A stretch of DNA of 5,795 nt from Nevskiaceae bacterium (GTDB lineage Bacteria; Pseudomonadota; Gammaproteobacteria; Steroidobacterales; Steroidobacteraceae), in the NCBI GenBank assembly GCA_031277355.1, contig JAITMN010000229.1:1-5795 (forward strand). The letters run 5' to 3'. Each line of letters begins with the position of its first letter. The first letter of the stretch is position 1. The notes beneath the pieces were generated by a model. That model searched no databases and was not told the DNA's origin. It was given only the letters and a program-made list of their open reading frames with translations. A program made the position numbers and the translations under genes. Shown one piece after another: positions 1-5,795 of this stretch.

Positions 1-915
1 GCGATCAACGATCTGGGCAATGCGAACACCAATGCGCACCTCACGCGCTACGACACCGCGCATGGCAAGTTCCACGGCAGCGTTGCGGTGGACGGCGACA
101 GCATGGTCGTCAACGGTGACCGCATCCGTGTGCTGTCGGAGCGTGATCCGTCGAAGTTGCCCTGGGGTCAGCTCGGCGTGGACGTAGTGTTCGAGTGCAC
201 CGGCCTCTTCACCAGCAAGGCCAAGGCCGGCGCACATCTGGCGGGCGGCGCGAAGAAAGTGCTGATCTCGGCTCCGGGCGGCAGCGATGTGGATGGCACC
301 GTGGTCTACGGCGTGAATCACGACACGCTCACTTCGGCGATGACCGTCGTCTCGAACGCCAGTTGCACGACGAACTGCCTTGCGCCGTTGGCGAAGGTGC
401 TGAACGATGCGGTGGGCATCGAAAGCGGCCTGATGACGACGATCCACGCCTACACCAACGATCAGGTGCTCACCGACGTGTATCACGAAGACCTGCGCCG
501 TGCTCGTTCGGCCACGCAGTCGATGATTCCGACGAAGACCGGCGCAGCGGCGGCGGTGGGTCTGGTGCTGCCCACGCTGAAGGGCAAGCTCGACGGTTTT
601 GCGATCCGCGTGCCGACGATCAATGTGTCGCTGGTCGATCTGACCTTCCGCCCCAAGCGCAACACGACGGTGGATGAAGTCAATCAACTGGTGAAGGCTG
701 CCGCCGAAGGCGCGCTGAAGGGTGTGCTGGCGTATACCGATGCGCCGCTGGTGTCGATCGACTACAACCACGATCCGGCTTCCTCCACCTACGACGCTTC
801 GCTGACGAAAATCATCGACGGCAATCTGGTGAAGGTCTGCTCGTGGTACGACAACGAGTGGGGCTTCTCCAACCGCATGCTCGATACCGCGCTGGCCTGG
901 TCCAAGGCCAAGTAA
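1..915 (+). CDS. gap: Glyceraldehyde-3-phosphate dehydrogenase (type I), 5' end missing
   Basis: Cytoplasmic glycolytic enzyme that oxidises and phosphorylates glyceraldehyde 3-phosphate to 1,3-bisphosphoglycerate with NAD+. The reading frame is open from base 1 and gives 304 residues. By comparison with E. coli GapA about 30 N-terminal residues are missing, including the start and the first glycine-rich NAD loop (GFGRIGR). The fragment begins AINDL, whose Asp4 matches the residue that holds the adenosine ribose in NAD-dependent enzymes. The catalytic motif SNASCTTNC places the nucleophile at Cys122, and the base-catalyst His149 lies in TTIHAYTNDQ. The C-terminal motif WYDNEWGFSNRM is intact. 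An ATG/GTG start inside the window (GTG at 88) would delete part of the NAD domain and is not the real start. NAD rather than NADP use is inferred from Asp4 only. Followed 11 bases later by pgk, probably in one operon. Confidence 0.97.
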   Translation, partial: AINDLGNANTNAHLTRYDTAHGKFHGSVAVDGDSMVVNGDRIRVLSERDPSKLPWGQLGVDVVFECTGLFTSKAKAGAHLAGGAKKVLISAPGGSDVDGTVVYGVNHDTLTSAMTVVSNASCTTNCLAPLAKVLNDAVGIESGLMTTIHAYTNDQVLTDVYHEDLRRARSATQSMIPTKTGAAAAVGLVLPTLKGKLDGFAIRVPTINVSLVDLTFRPKRNTTVDEVNQLVKAAAEGALKGVLAYTDAPLVSIDYNHDPASSTYDASLTKIIDGNLVKVCSWYDNEWGFSNRMLDTALAWSKAK

Positions 916-917
916 GG
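914..917 (+). promoter_or_regulatory. Ribosome binding site of pgk
   Basis: AAGG overlaps the last two bases of the gap stop codon and sits 9 bases before the ATG at 927. It favours that ATG over the in-frame ATG at 942, which has no purine-rich core at suitable spacing, and over the upstream in-frame GTG at 843, which lies inside gap. The overlap with the gap stop suggests translational coupling. Confidence 0.6.
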
Positions 918-926
918 TCTGCGGCA

Positions 927-2105
927 ATGAAAGTGCTGCAAATGAGCGAGCTTGATCTCGCCGGCAAGCGCGTGCTGGTCCGCGAAGACTTGAACGTGCC
1001 TATCAAGGACGGCGAGGTGACCAGCGATGCGCGCATCCGCGCCGCATTGCCGACCATCAACCTCGCCTTGCAGAAGGGCGCGCGGCTGATGCTGATGTCG
1101 CATCTGGGGCGTCCGGAGGAAGGCAAGTTCGACGCGGCGCTGTCGCTGCAACCCGTGGCAACGCGATTGTCCGCGTTGCTGGGTCGCAGCGTGCCGCTGG
1201 TGAAGGACTGGCTCGGCGGCGTGGATGTGAAACCCGGCGAAGTGGTGCTGTGCGAGAACGTGCGCTTCAACAAGGGCGAGAAGAAGGACGACGAAGCGTT
1301 GTCGCGCAAGCTGGCCGCGCTCTGCGATGTGTATGTGATGGATGCGTTCGGCACCGCGCATCGGGCCGAAAGCTCCACGCATGGCGTTGCGCGCTTTGCA
1401 CCGGTGGCCTGCGCAGGGCCTTTGCTGGTGGGGGAGCTGTCGGCGCTGGAACGCGCGCTTGAGAATCCGCAGCGGCCGATGGTGGCGATTGTCGCCGGTT
1501 CCAAGGTCAGCACGAAGCTGACGATTCTTGAATCGCTGTTGGCGAAGGTCGATCAACTGATTGTTGGCGGCGGCATCGCCAATACCTTTCTTGCGGCCAC
1601 TGGTGTGAATGTGGGCAAGTCGCTGTGCGAGATGGACATGCTCGACACCTGCCGCAAACTGATGGCGCAGGCGCGCGCGCGCGGCGCGGATATTCCGCTG
1701 CCCACGGACGTGGTCGTCGCCAGCGAGTTTGCAGCCACCGCACATGCCGACGTGCGCGACATTCATGACGTGGGTCCCGGCGAGTTGATCCTCGACATCG
1801 GCCCGGATACTGCCGAGCACTTTGCCAAGGGCATCGCCGAAGCGGGCACCGTGTTGTGGAATGGTCCGGTGGGCGTGTTCGAGTTCGATCAATTCGGCGA
1901 AGGCACGCGCGCGGTAGCCAATGCCATTGCCAGCAGCAAGGCGTTCTCGCTGGCAGGTGGTGGCGACACGCTGGCGGCCATCGAGAAGTATGGCGTCGAA
2001 GAAGGCATCTCTTACATTTCCACCGGGGGCGGCGCGTTTCTCGAATTCGTCGAGGGTAAACGTCTGCCCGCTGTTGCGGCGCTTGAAGATCGCGTCAACG
2101 GATAA
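927..2105 (+). CDS. pgk: Phosphoglycerate kinase
   Basis: Cytoplasmic monomeric kinase that transfers the acyl phosphate of 1,3-bisphosphoglycerate to ADP, giving 3-phosphoglycerate and ATP; it uses the product of the gene just upstream. The protein has 392 residues, near the family's usual length of about 390-415. The frame is open further up to a GTG at 843, but those 28 extra codons lie within gap and encode no family sequence. The N-terminal signature VLVREDLNVP includes Asp21 and Asn23; Arg36 (SDARIR) and His59/Arg62 (SHLGRP) are the expected 3-phosphoglycerate contacts. The nucleotide side shows GSKVSTK, the WNGPVGVFEF stretch and GGGDT at 344-348, which binds the nucleotide phosphates. 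The C-terminal STGGGAFLEFVEGK is intact. Sequence follows E. coli Pgk closely, including KGEKKDDE and MDAFGTAHRA. Nine bases separate it from pyk. Confidence 0.98.
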   Translation: MKVLQMSELDLAGKRVLVREDLNVPIKDGEVTSDARIRAALPTINLALQKGARLMLMSHLGRPEEGKFDAALSLQPVATRLSALLGRSVPLVKDWLGGVDVKPGEVVLCENVRFNKGEKKDDEALSRKLAALCDVYVMDAFGTAHRAESSTHGVARFAPVACAGPLLVGELSALERALENPQRPMVAIVAGSKVSTKLTILESLLAKVDQLIVGGGIANTFLAATGVNVGKSLCEMDMLDTCRKLMAQARARGADIPLPTDVVVASEFAATAHADVRDIHDVGPGELILDIGPDTAEHFAKGIAEAGTVLWNGPVGVFEFDQFGEGTRAVANAIASSKAFSLAGGGDTLAAIEKYGVEEGISYISTGGGAFLEFVEGKRLPAVAALEDRVNG

Positions 2106-2114
2106 ACAATCTCT

Positions 2115-3572
2115 ATGTCGAATGACAGGAATCAGCCTCTGCGTCGCACGAAGATCGTCGCCACGCTGGGGCCGGCCACCGACGGTCCGGGGGTCATCGC
2201 CGATATGGTGCGCGCGGGCCTCGACGTGGCGCGCATCAACTTCTCTCATGGCAGCAAGGACGAACATCGCCGCCGCATTCATGCGGTTCGCGCGGCGGCG
2301 CAGGAAGTCGGGCGGCCGGTGGGCATTCTCGCCGATCTGTCCGGTCCGAAGATTCGCATCGAGAGCTTCGCCAACGGCAGGATAAACCTCACAGAAGGGC
2401 AGCCGTTTGCGCTCGACATCAGTCTCGATCCGGCTGCGGGCAATGAGCGCGAGGTCGGCTGCGCCTATCAGGATTTGCCGAAGGACGTTCGCGCGGGCAA
2501 CACATTGCTGCTGGCCGATGGCTTCATCGTGCTCGACGTGCGTTCGGTGAGAGGGCCGCGCATCGAGTGCGTGGTGCGCGCGGGCGGGGAGTTGTCCAAT
2601 CGCAAGGGTCTGAATCTTCAGGGCGGCGGATTGTCGGCGCCCGCGTTGACGGATCGCGATCTGGAAGACATCCGGATGGCCGCTGAAATCGGCGTCGATT
2701 ATCTGGCCGTGTCGTTTGCGCGTGATGCGGTGGATATTCGCCGTGCGCAATCCGAACTGCGCAAGTGGCGCGGCACGGCGCAGGTGGTGGCGAAGATCGA
2801 GCGCCATGAAGCCATCGACAACCTGAGCCAGATTCTCGTTGCCGCCGACGCGGTGATGGTGGCGCGTGGCGATCTGGGTGTGGAAATGGGACACGCGGCG
2901 CTGATCGGTCTGCAAAAGACCATCATTCAGCAGGCCATTGCCGCCAACAAACTCGTCATCACCGCCACGCAGATGATGGAGTCGATGATCGTGAGCCCGG
3001 TGCCCACGCGCGCCGAAGTCAGCGACGTGGCCAACGCGGTGCTCGACGGCACCGACGCGGTGATGCTGTCGGCCGAAACCGCTGCGGGCAAGCATCCGGT
3101 GAAGGCGGTGCAGGCGATGGCCGAGGTGATTCTCGGCGCGGAGAAATACGAGCTGGCGCATCCGACGCTGGAGCGCTCGCAGGGTGATTTCTCGAATACC
3201 GAAGAAGCCATCGCCAAGGCGGTGATGTACACGGCCAATCGGATGAATGTGCGCGCTATCGTGGCGTTGACCGAGTCGGGTCTGACGGCGCTGTGGATGT
3301 CGCGGCTGCGCGCCGACATGCCGATCTATGCCTTCACGCGCCAGATGGTCACGCAGAATCGCGTGACGCTATATCGTGGCGTTCATCCGGTGTTGTTCGA
3401 TGTGGTGGGCATCAACAGTTCGCAGGTGAATCAGGCCGTTATCGACCTGCTGCTCAAAGGGGGGCTGGTGGAGCACGGCGACAACATCATCCTGACCAAG
3501 GGCGTGATGTCGGGCGTGCAGGGCGGCACGAACTCGATGCAGATTCTGCGCGCGCTGCCCGCGGAAAGTTGA
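2115..3572 (+). CDS. pyk: Pyruvate kinase, PykA (type II)-like
   Basis: Last enzyme of glycolysis: phosphoenolpyruvate plus ADP gives pyruvate plus ATP, with Mg2+ and usually K+. The 485 residues match the length of E. coli PykA (about 480). The N-terminal KIVATLGPAT motif leads into Arg40, Asn42 and Ser44 (ARINFSHG) and Asp74 (DLSGPKIR), the metal and substrate ligands. The B domain lies at roughly 80-175. The active-site region has Lys227 and Glu229 (VAKIER) and Asp253 (ARGDLGVE), followed by TATQMMESM and DGTDAVMLSAETAAGKHP. GGGLSA at 170-175 and VEMGHAALIGLQK after the metal site resemble PykA rather than PykF, so activation by AMP or sugar monophosphates rather than fructose 1,6-bisphosphate is possible, by family analogy only. 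The ATG at 2115 is the first reasonable start; the Shine-Dalgarno is weak (GGA, 12 bases upstream), so reinitiation from the pgk stop 9 bases away is likely. Confidence 0.97.
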   Translation: MSNDRNQPLRRTKIVATLGPATDGPGVIADMVRAGLDVARINFSHGSKDEHRRRIHAVRAAAQEVGRPVGILADLSGPKIRIESFANGRINLTEGQPFALDISLDPAAGNEREVGCAYQDLPKDVRAGNTLLLADGFIVLDVRSVRGPRIECVVRAGGELSNRKGLNLQGGGLSAPALTDRDLEDIRMAAEIGVDYLAVSFARDAVDIRRAQSELRKWRGTAQVVAKIERHEAIDNLSQILVAADAVMVARGDLGVEMGHAALIGLQKTIIQQAIAANKLVITATQMMESMIVSPVPTRAEVSDVANAVLDGTDAVMLSAETAAGKHPVKAVQAMAEVILGAEKYELAHPTLERSQGDFSNTEEAIAKAVMYTANRMNVRAIVALTESGLTALWMSRLRADMPIYAFTRQMVTQNRVTLYRGVHPVLFDVVGINSSQVNQAVIDLLLKGGLVEHGDNIILTKGVMSGVQGGTNSMQILRALPAES

Positions 3573-3576
3573 GGGT

Positions 3577-3614
3577 CAGCGGATGCCTGGGCAATGGGCC
3601 TTCGGCATCCGCTG
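3577..3614. terminator. Perfect inverted repeat between convergent genes, candidate two-way terminator
   Basis: An 11-base arm at 3577-3587 (CAGCGGATGCC) pairs perfectly with 3604-3614 (GGCATCCGCTG) around a 16-base loop. It begins 4 bases after the pyk stop and ends 13 bases before the stop of the convergent peroxiredoxin gene, where a bidirectional terminator is expected. Neither strand has a run of T after the stem, so it is not a textbook intrinsic terminator. It might instead act as an mRNA 3'-end stabiliser or need Rho. The stem is directly visible; the function is inferred. Confidence 0.5.
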
Positions 3615-3629
3615 CATCGCTGGGCCTTC
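3595..3629 (+). repeat. Short direct repeat TGGGCCTTC (two copies)
   Basis: TGGGCCTTC occurs at 3595-3603, in the loop of the inverted repeat, and again at 3621-3629, where it runs into the peroxiredoxin stop codon. The copies start 26 bases apart. It may be chance or a trace of a small local duplication; no function is assigned. Confidence 0.35.
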
Positions 3630-4197
3630 AGTTCTTGGCCTTGAAGGTTGCGATATCCGACAGCACCAGCTTGGAGTGGCCGACCAGATCGTCGCGGCCC
3701 ACGTTGTAGTGCTTGACGATCTTGCCCGCCGGGTCGACCAGGAAGGTCTGGCGCGAGGCGATGGCGTTGTCGCCCATCTTCGTCAGCACGCCGTAGCGCG
3801 TGGCGGTTGCCTTCGTCGAGTCGGCCAGCAGCGGGAAGGGCAGGCCGTGCATTTCGGCAAATGCCTTGTGCGAGGCTACATCATCAACGCTGATGCCCAG
3901 AATCTGCGCGCCCGCGTTGCGGAACTCGAAGATGTTGTCGCGGAATTCGCAGGCCTGCGTGGTGCAGCCGGGCGTCTGGTCCTTCGGATAGAAGTACACC
4001 ACCACCCACTTGCCTTTGTAGTCCGCAAGGTTGACGGTCTTGCCGGTTTGATCCGGCAGGCTGATGGCCGGTGCCATTTCGCCGGCCTGCGGTTGAGCGT
4101 CGGCGGCGATGGTGAGCGAGGCGCCGGCGGTCAGCGCCAGCAGGCCAGCGGCCAGCACCGCGCGGCGGCCCAGAGATGTGATCGAACGTGCAAGCAT
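3628..4197 (-). CDS. Exported PrxQ/BCP-type peroxiredoxin
   Basis: Thiol peroxidase that reduces hydrogen peroxide and organic hydroperoxides, with a thioredoxin-like partner regenerating the disulfide. The 189-residue protein has a thioredoxin-fold AhpC/TSA domain from about 38 to 185. The motif QTPGCTTQACEFRD gives peroxidatic Cys78 and, five residues on, resolving Cys83: the atypical 2-Cys arrangement of PrxQ/BCP. Thr75 and Arg149 (SRQTFLVD) complete the expected active site. Residues 1-34 look like a signal peptide: RR at 11-12, a hydrophobic stretch at about 13-31, and a likely cut after ADA at 32-34. Most BCP proteins are cytoplasmic and about 155 residues, so the extra N-terminus is the distinctive feature. 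RR plus LGRRAVL could mean Tat export, but the motif is weaker than that of the nearby copper oxidase; Sec is equally possible. Start ATG is backed by a strong AGGGGAG ribosome site. Convergent with pyk, divergent from the patatin gene. Confidence 0.94.
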   Translation of the reverse strand: MLARSITSLGRRAVLAAGLLALTAGASLTIAADAQPQAGEMAPAISLPDQTGKTVNLADYKGKWVVVYFYPKDQTPGCTTQACEFRDNIFEFRNAGAQILGISVDDVASHKAFAEMHGLPFPLLADSTKATATRYGVLTKMGDNAIASRQTFLVDPAGKIVKHYNVGRDDLVGHSKLVLSDIATFKAKN

Positions 4198-4224
4198 GTC
4201 AGCTCCCCTGAAGATGAGAATAAT
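4196..4224 (+). promoter_or_regulatory. Candidate promoter of the patatin gene
   Basis: A -35-like ATGTCA (4196-4201, four of six matches to TTGACA) and a -10-like AATAAT (4219-4224, five of six to TATAAT) are separated by exactly 17 bases. Transcription would begin near 4231, only about 7 bases before the ATG at 4238. The -35 box overlaps the start codon of the divergent peroxiredoxin gene. AT-rich DNA is rare in this window, which makes the patch stand out, but short-motif matches can arise by chance. Confidence 0.4.
4203..4209 (-). promoter_or_regulatory. Ribosome binding site of the peroxiredoxin gene
   Basis: Read on the minus strand this is AGGGGAG, 5 bases before the ATG at 4197-4195. 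It is the strongest Shine-Dalgarno in the window and fixes the start that includes the signal peptide. Confidence 0.75.
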
Positions 4225-4225
4225 A
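4220..4225 (-). promoter_or_regulatory. Candidate -10 box of the peroxiredoxin gene
   Basis: The minus strand reads TATTAT here (five of six matches to TATAAT), about 22 bases before the peroxiredoxin ATG, leaving a leader of some 15 bases that includes the ribosome site. No good -35 is present at 16-18 bases (best is ATCAGA, three of six), so an activator or alternative sigma factor may be needed. It overlaps the opposite-strand -10 almost completely. Confidence 0.3.
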
Positions 4226-4237
4226 AACTGTACGCCT

Positions 4238-5443
4238 ATGAACTCTGATTCGCCAATGCCGTATTTGGTTCCCGCCCTCGTGCTGACGGGCGGCGGCGCG
4301 CGCTCGGCCTACCAGGTGGGGGTGTTGAAGGCGATTTCGGAAATGCTGCCGGGGCAGCCAAATCCGTTTCGAGTGATCGTCGGCACTTCCGGTGGCGCGG
4401 TGGCGGCCAGCGTGCTGGCGGCGCGGGCGGGGCAGTGGCACGAGGCGGTGCGCGATATCGAGCAGGTGTGGGCCAATTTCCACGTTGGGCAGGTGTACCG
4501 AGCCGGTCGCCGCGACATGCTGCGCGCGGGCGCGCGCTGGATGGCCTCGCTGCTCAGCGCGGGCCGGGTCCGCGCGCCGCTGTCGCTGTTCGACAATGCA
4601 CCGCTGCGGCAGTTGATGCGTGAGCGCGTGCCCTTCGAAGGCGTTGGTCGCAATATCGAGGAAGGGCATCTCGACGCGCTGGGGTTGAGCGCCACCTCGT
4701 ATGTCACCGGCCGTTCCAATGTGTTCTTCGAGGCGCACGCCGGGCAGCACGAGTGGGTGCGGCCACATCACAGCGGCCATCGCGTGCGGTTGGAATTGGC
4801 GCATCTGATGTCGAGCATGGCGGTGCCGCTGCTGTTTCCTGCCGAGTCCATCGGCGGGGAGTATTTCGGCGACGGCGCGATGCGCCAGCTTGCGCCGCTG
4901 TCGCCGGCGCTGCATCTGGGCGCGACGCGGATACTGGTGGTGGGCATGCACCGCGCGCATCGCGTGGAGGAGGGCTTGCGCCGTGCGCCGATGAGCGGGC
5001 CGCCCAGCCCCGGTCAGTTGTTTGGCTATGCGCTCGATAATCTGTTCGCCGATCAGATTCATGCGGACCTGGAGCAGATCGAGCGCGTGAATCGCATCGT
5101 TCACGATGCGCCGCGTGCGATGCCGGGTTCGCGCGTCGTGGATGCGGTGGTGTTTCTCACGCCCAGCGAGGATTTGTCGGCGGTGGCTGCGCGCCATCTG
5201 GATGATCTGCCGCGTTCGCTGAAGGCGTTGTTGCGCGTGATCGGCGCGGGCAATGCGGCTGGCGCGCAATTGGCGAGCTACCTGATGTTCGAGGGCTGCT
5301 TCACGCGCGACTTGATTGCGCTGGGGTTTGCCGACGCGATGGCGCAGAAGGAGTCGATTTTGAGGTTGTTTCGTCCGGGGCCGTGGGTGGGATCGGTGCC
5401 CGGTGCGCGGTTGCCTGCGGGCGCGGCATCGGCGGGCGCATGA
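4238..5443 (+). CDS. Patatin-like phospholipase
   Basis: Member of the patatin family of serine acyl hydrolases, which cleave fatty acids from phospholipids or related lipids with a Ser-Asp dyad. From the chosen ATG the protein has 401 residues. The oxyanion-hole motif GGGAR is at 18-22, the nucleophile motif GTSGG at 49-53 with Ser51, and the catalytic Asp212 in DGA, preceded by the typical SSMAVPLLFP stretch. The patatin core covers about 12-245; the remaining ~155 residues have no motif I recognise. No signal peptide or clear membrane segment is seen, so a cytoplasmic or membrane-surface place is likely. Start choice is uncertain: none of the in-frame ATGs at 4214, 4238 and 4256 has a Shine-Dalgarno, and the frame stays open back to 4109 inside the peroxiredoxin gene. 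The candidate promoter favours 4238 with a nearly absent leader. True substrate unknown. The stop overlaps the copA start. Confidence 0.93.
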   Translation: MNSDSPMPYLVPALVLTGGGARSAYQVGVLKAISEMLPGQPNPFRVIVGTSGGAVAASVLAARAGQWHEAVRDIEQVWANFHVGQVYRAGRRDMLRAGARWMASLLSAGRVRAPLSLFDNAPLRQLMRERVPFEGVGRNIEEGHLDALGLSATSYVTGRSNVFFEAHAGQHEWVRPHHSGHRVRLELAHLMSSMAVPLLFPAESIGGEYFGDGAMRQLAPLSPALHLGATRILVVGMHRAHRVEEGLRRAPMSGPPSPGQLFGYALDNLFADQIHADLEQIERVNRIVHDAPRAMPGSRVVDAVVFLTPSEDLSAVAARHLDDLPRSLKALLRVIGAGNAAGAQLASYLMFEGCFTRDLIALGFADAMAQKESILRLFRPGPWVGSVPGARLPAGAASAGA

Positions 5444-5795
5444 TTCGCCGCTTCGCACGCCGGGCTTTTTTGCGCGATGCGTTGCGTGCGGCCGGTGCGT
5501 TGTCACTGGCGCAGGGGTTGCCGGGCTGGGCGCGCTCGGCGAATGGCGGTGCGGGTGGGCACGATCACGGTGCGCATGAGGAGGGTGTGCTGGGCGTTGC
5601 ATCGGTGGGCGGCGGCGATGTGCTCAGCGGTGAAGAGATCGACCTGACCATCGGCGCAAGCACTTTTCGCACGGCGGGTCGCAATGCTGATGCGGTGACG
5701 ATCAACGGCACGCTGCCCGGCCCGTTGCTGCGATTGCGCGAAGGGCAGATGGCGCGCATCCGCGTTCACAACACGCTGGCGCAGACCACGTCGAT
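5440..5795 (+). CDS. copA: CopA/PcoA-type multicopper oxidase, 3' end missing
   Basis: Start of a periplasmic multicopper oxidase of the copper-resistance family, whose members bind copper and oxidise Cu(I). The frame is open to the window end: 118 complete codons of a protein usually around 600 residues. Residues 4-34 form a strong Tat signal: RRAFLR at 7-12, a hydrophobic stretch to about 27, cleavage near 31-34. Folded cofactor-bearing oxidases commonly use Tat. A Gly/His-rich linker follows (HDHGAH at 41-46, then EE). The first cupredoxin domain starts at about 66: DLTIG at 68-72, then TINGTLPGPLLRLREG at 87-102, as in PcoA/CopA. The sequence stops at TTS, just before where relatives have IHWHG, the first copper ligands, so these cannot be checked here. 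The ATG overlaps the patatin stop as ATGA; no Shine-Dalgarno precedes it, so translation probably depends on coupling. Could be another Tat-exported copper oxidase such as CueO, but the motif wording fits CopA better. Confidence 0.85.
   Translation, partial: MIRRFARRAFLRDALRAAGALSLAQGLPGWARSANGGAGGHDHGAHEEGVLGVASVGGGDVLSGEEIDLTIGASTFRTAGRNADAVTINGTLPGPLLRLREGQMARIRVHNTLAQTTS

Noticed and set aside
843..926. GTG at 843 as an upstream start for pgk
   Set aside because: It would add 28 residues encoded inside gap, without family similarity, while the ATG at 927 has a well-spaced AAGG and gives the standard Pgk N-terminus.
789..3161. A 790-codon open frame on the minus strand across gap, pgk and pyk
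   Set aside because: It lies antisense to three clearly conserved enzymes, its translation is rich in His, Arg, Gln and Ala with no recognisable domain, and long antisense frames are common in GC-rich DNA.
4109..4237. Upstream starts for the patatin gene (GTG 4109, ATG 4214)
   Set aside because: The first lies inside the peroxiredoxin gene and the second lies upstream of the predicted transcript start; neither has a ribosome site nor adds patatin-like sequence. Not fully excluded.
3583..4248. A 221-codon plus-strand frame covering the peroxiredoxin gene
   Set aside because: The minus strand here encodes an intact peroxiredoxin with both cysteines and a strong ribosome site; the plus-strand translation has no family features.
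4199..5602. A 467-codon open frame on the minus strand across the patatin gene
   Set aside because: Low-complexity His/Arg-rich translation, antisense to a gene with all patatin motifs, and it runs through the copA start; a codon-bias shadow.
5503..5769. An 88-codon minus-strand frame at the window end
   Set aside because: It is antisense to the copA-like gene, whose Tat signal and cupredoxin motifs are clear.
1..5795. CRISPR arrays, tRNA or rRNA genes, insertion sequences, phage genes or attachment sites
   Set aside because: No regularly spaced repeats, RNA gene motifs, transposase or integrase sequence were seen; nearly every base lies in an assigned conserved gene.

Overview
The window is GC-rich, densely coded proteobacterial chromosome. 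It holds no RNA genes, CRISPR arrays, insertion sequences or other mobile DNA that I can see. The phosphoglycerate kinase follows the E. coli protein closely along its length, and the pyruvate kinase is of the E. coli PykA (type II) kind. A gap-pgk-pyk order with these relatives suggests a gammaproteobacterium, perhaps of the Xanthomonadales; that placement is inference from remembered homologues.

Region 1 (1-3572, + strand) is a lower-glycolysis operon: the 3' part of gap (start outside the window), then pgk and pyk. The gaps are only 11 and 9 bases, so one polycistronic mRNA is likely. The products take glyceraldehyde 3-phosphate to 1,3-bisphosphoglycerate, then to 3-phosphoglycerate with ATP, and later phosphoenolpyruvate to pyruvate with ATP. 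Mutase and enolase are not here.

Region 2 (3573-3627) is a 55-base gap between convergent genes. It holds a perfect 11-bp inverted repeat, probably marking transcription ends on both sides, although neither strand has a clear T-run.

Region 3 (3628-4197, - strand) encodes a PrxQ/BCP-type peroxiredoxin with an N-terminal signal peptide, so it should act outside the cytoplasm.

Region 4 (4198-4237) is a 40-base divergent intergenic stretch. It carries an AT-rich patch in which -10-like boxes for both directions overlap.

Region 5 (4238-5795, + strand) encodes a patatin-like phospholipase. Through an ATGA stop/start overlap it runs into the 5' end of a Tat-exported multicopper oxidase of the CopA/PcoA copper-resistance family, cut off by the window end just before its first expected copper-binding motif. 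The exported peroxiredoxin, the lipid acyl hydrolase and the copper oxidase could form an envelope-stress neighbourhood, but this is a suggestion from position only. Most of the window is ordinary. The points most worth a second look are the patatin-copA overlap, the His-rich linker of CopA and the shared divergent promoter.
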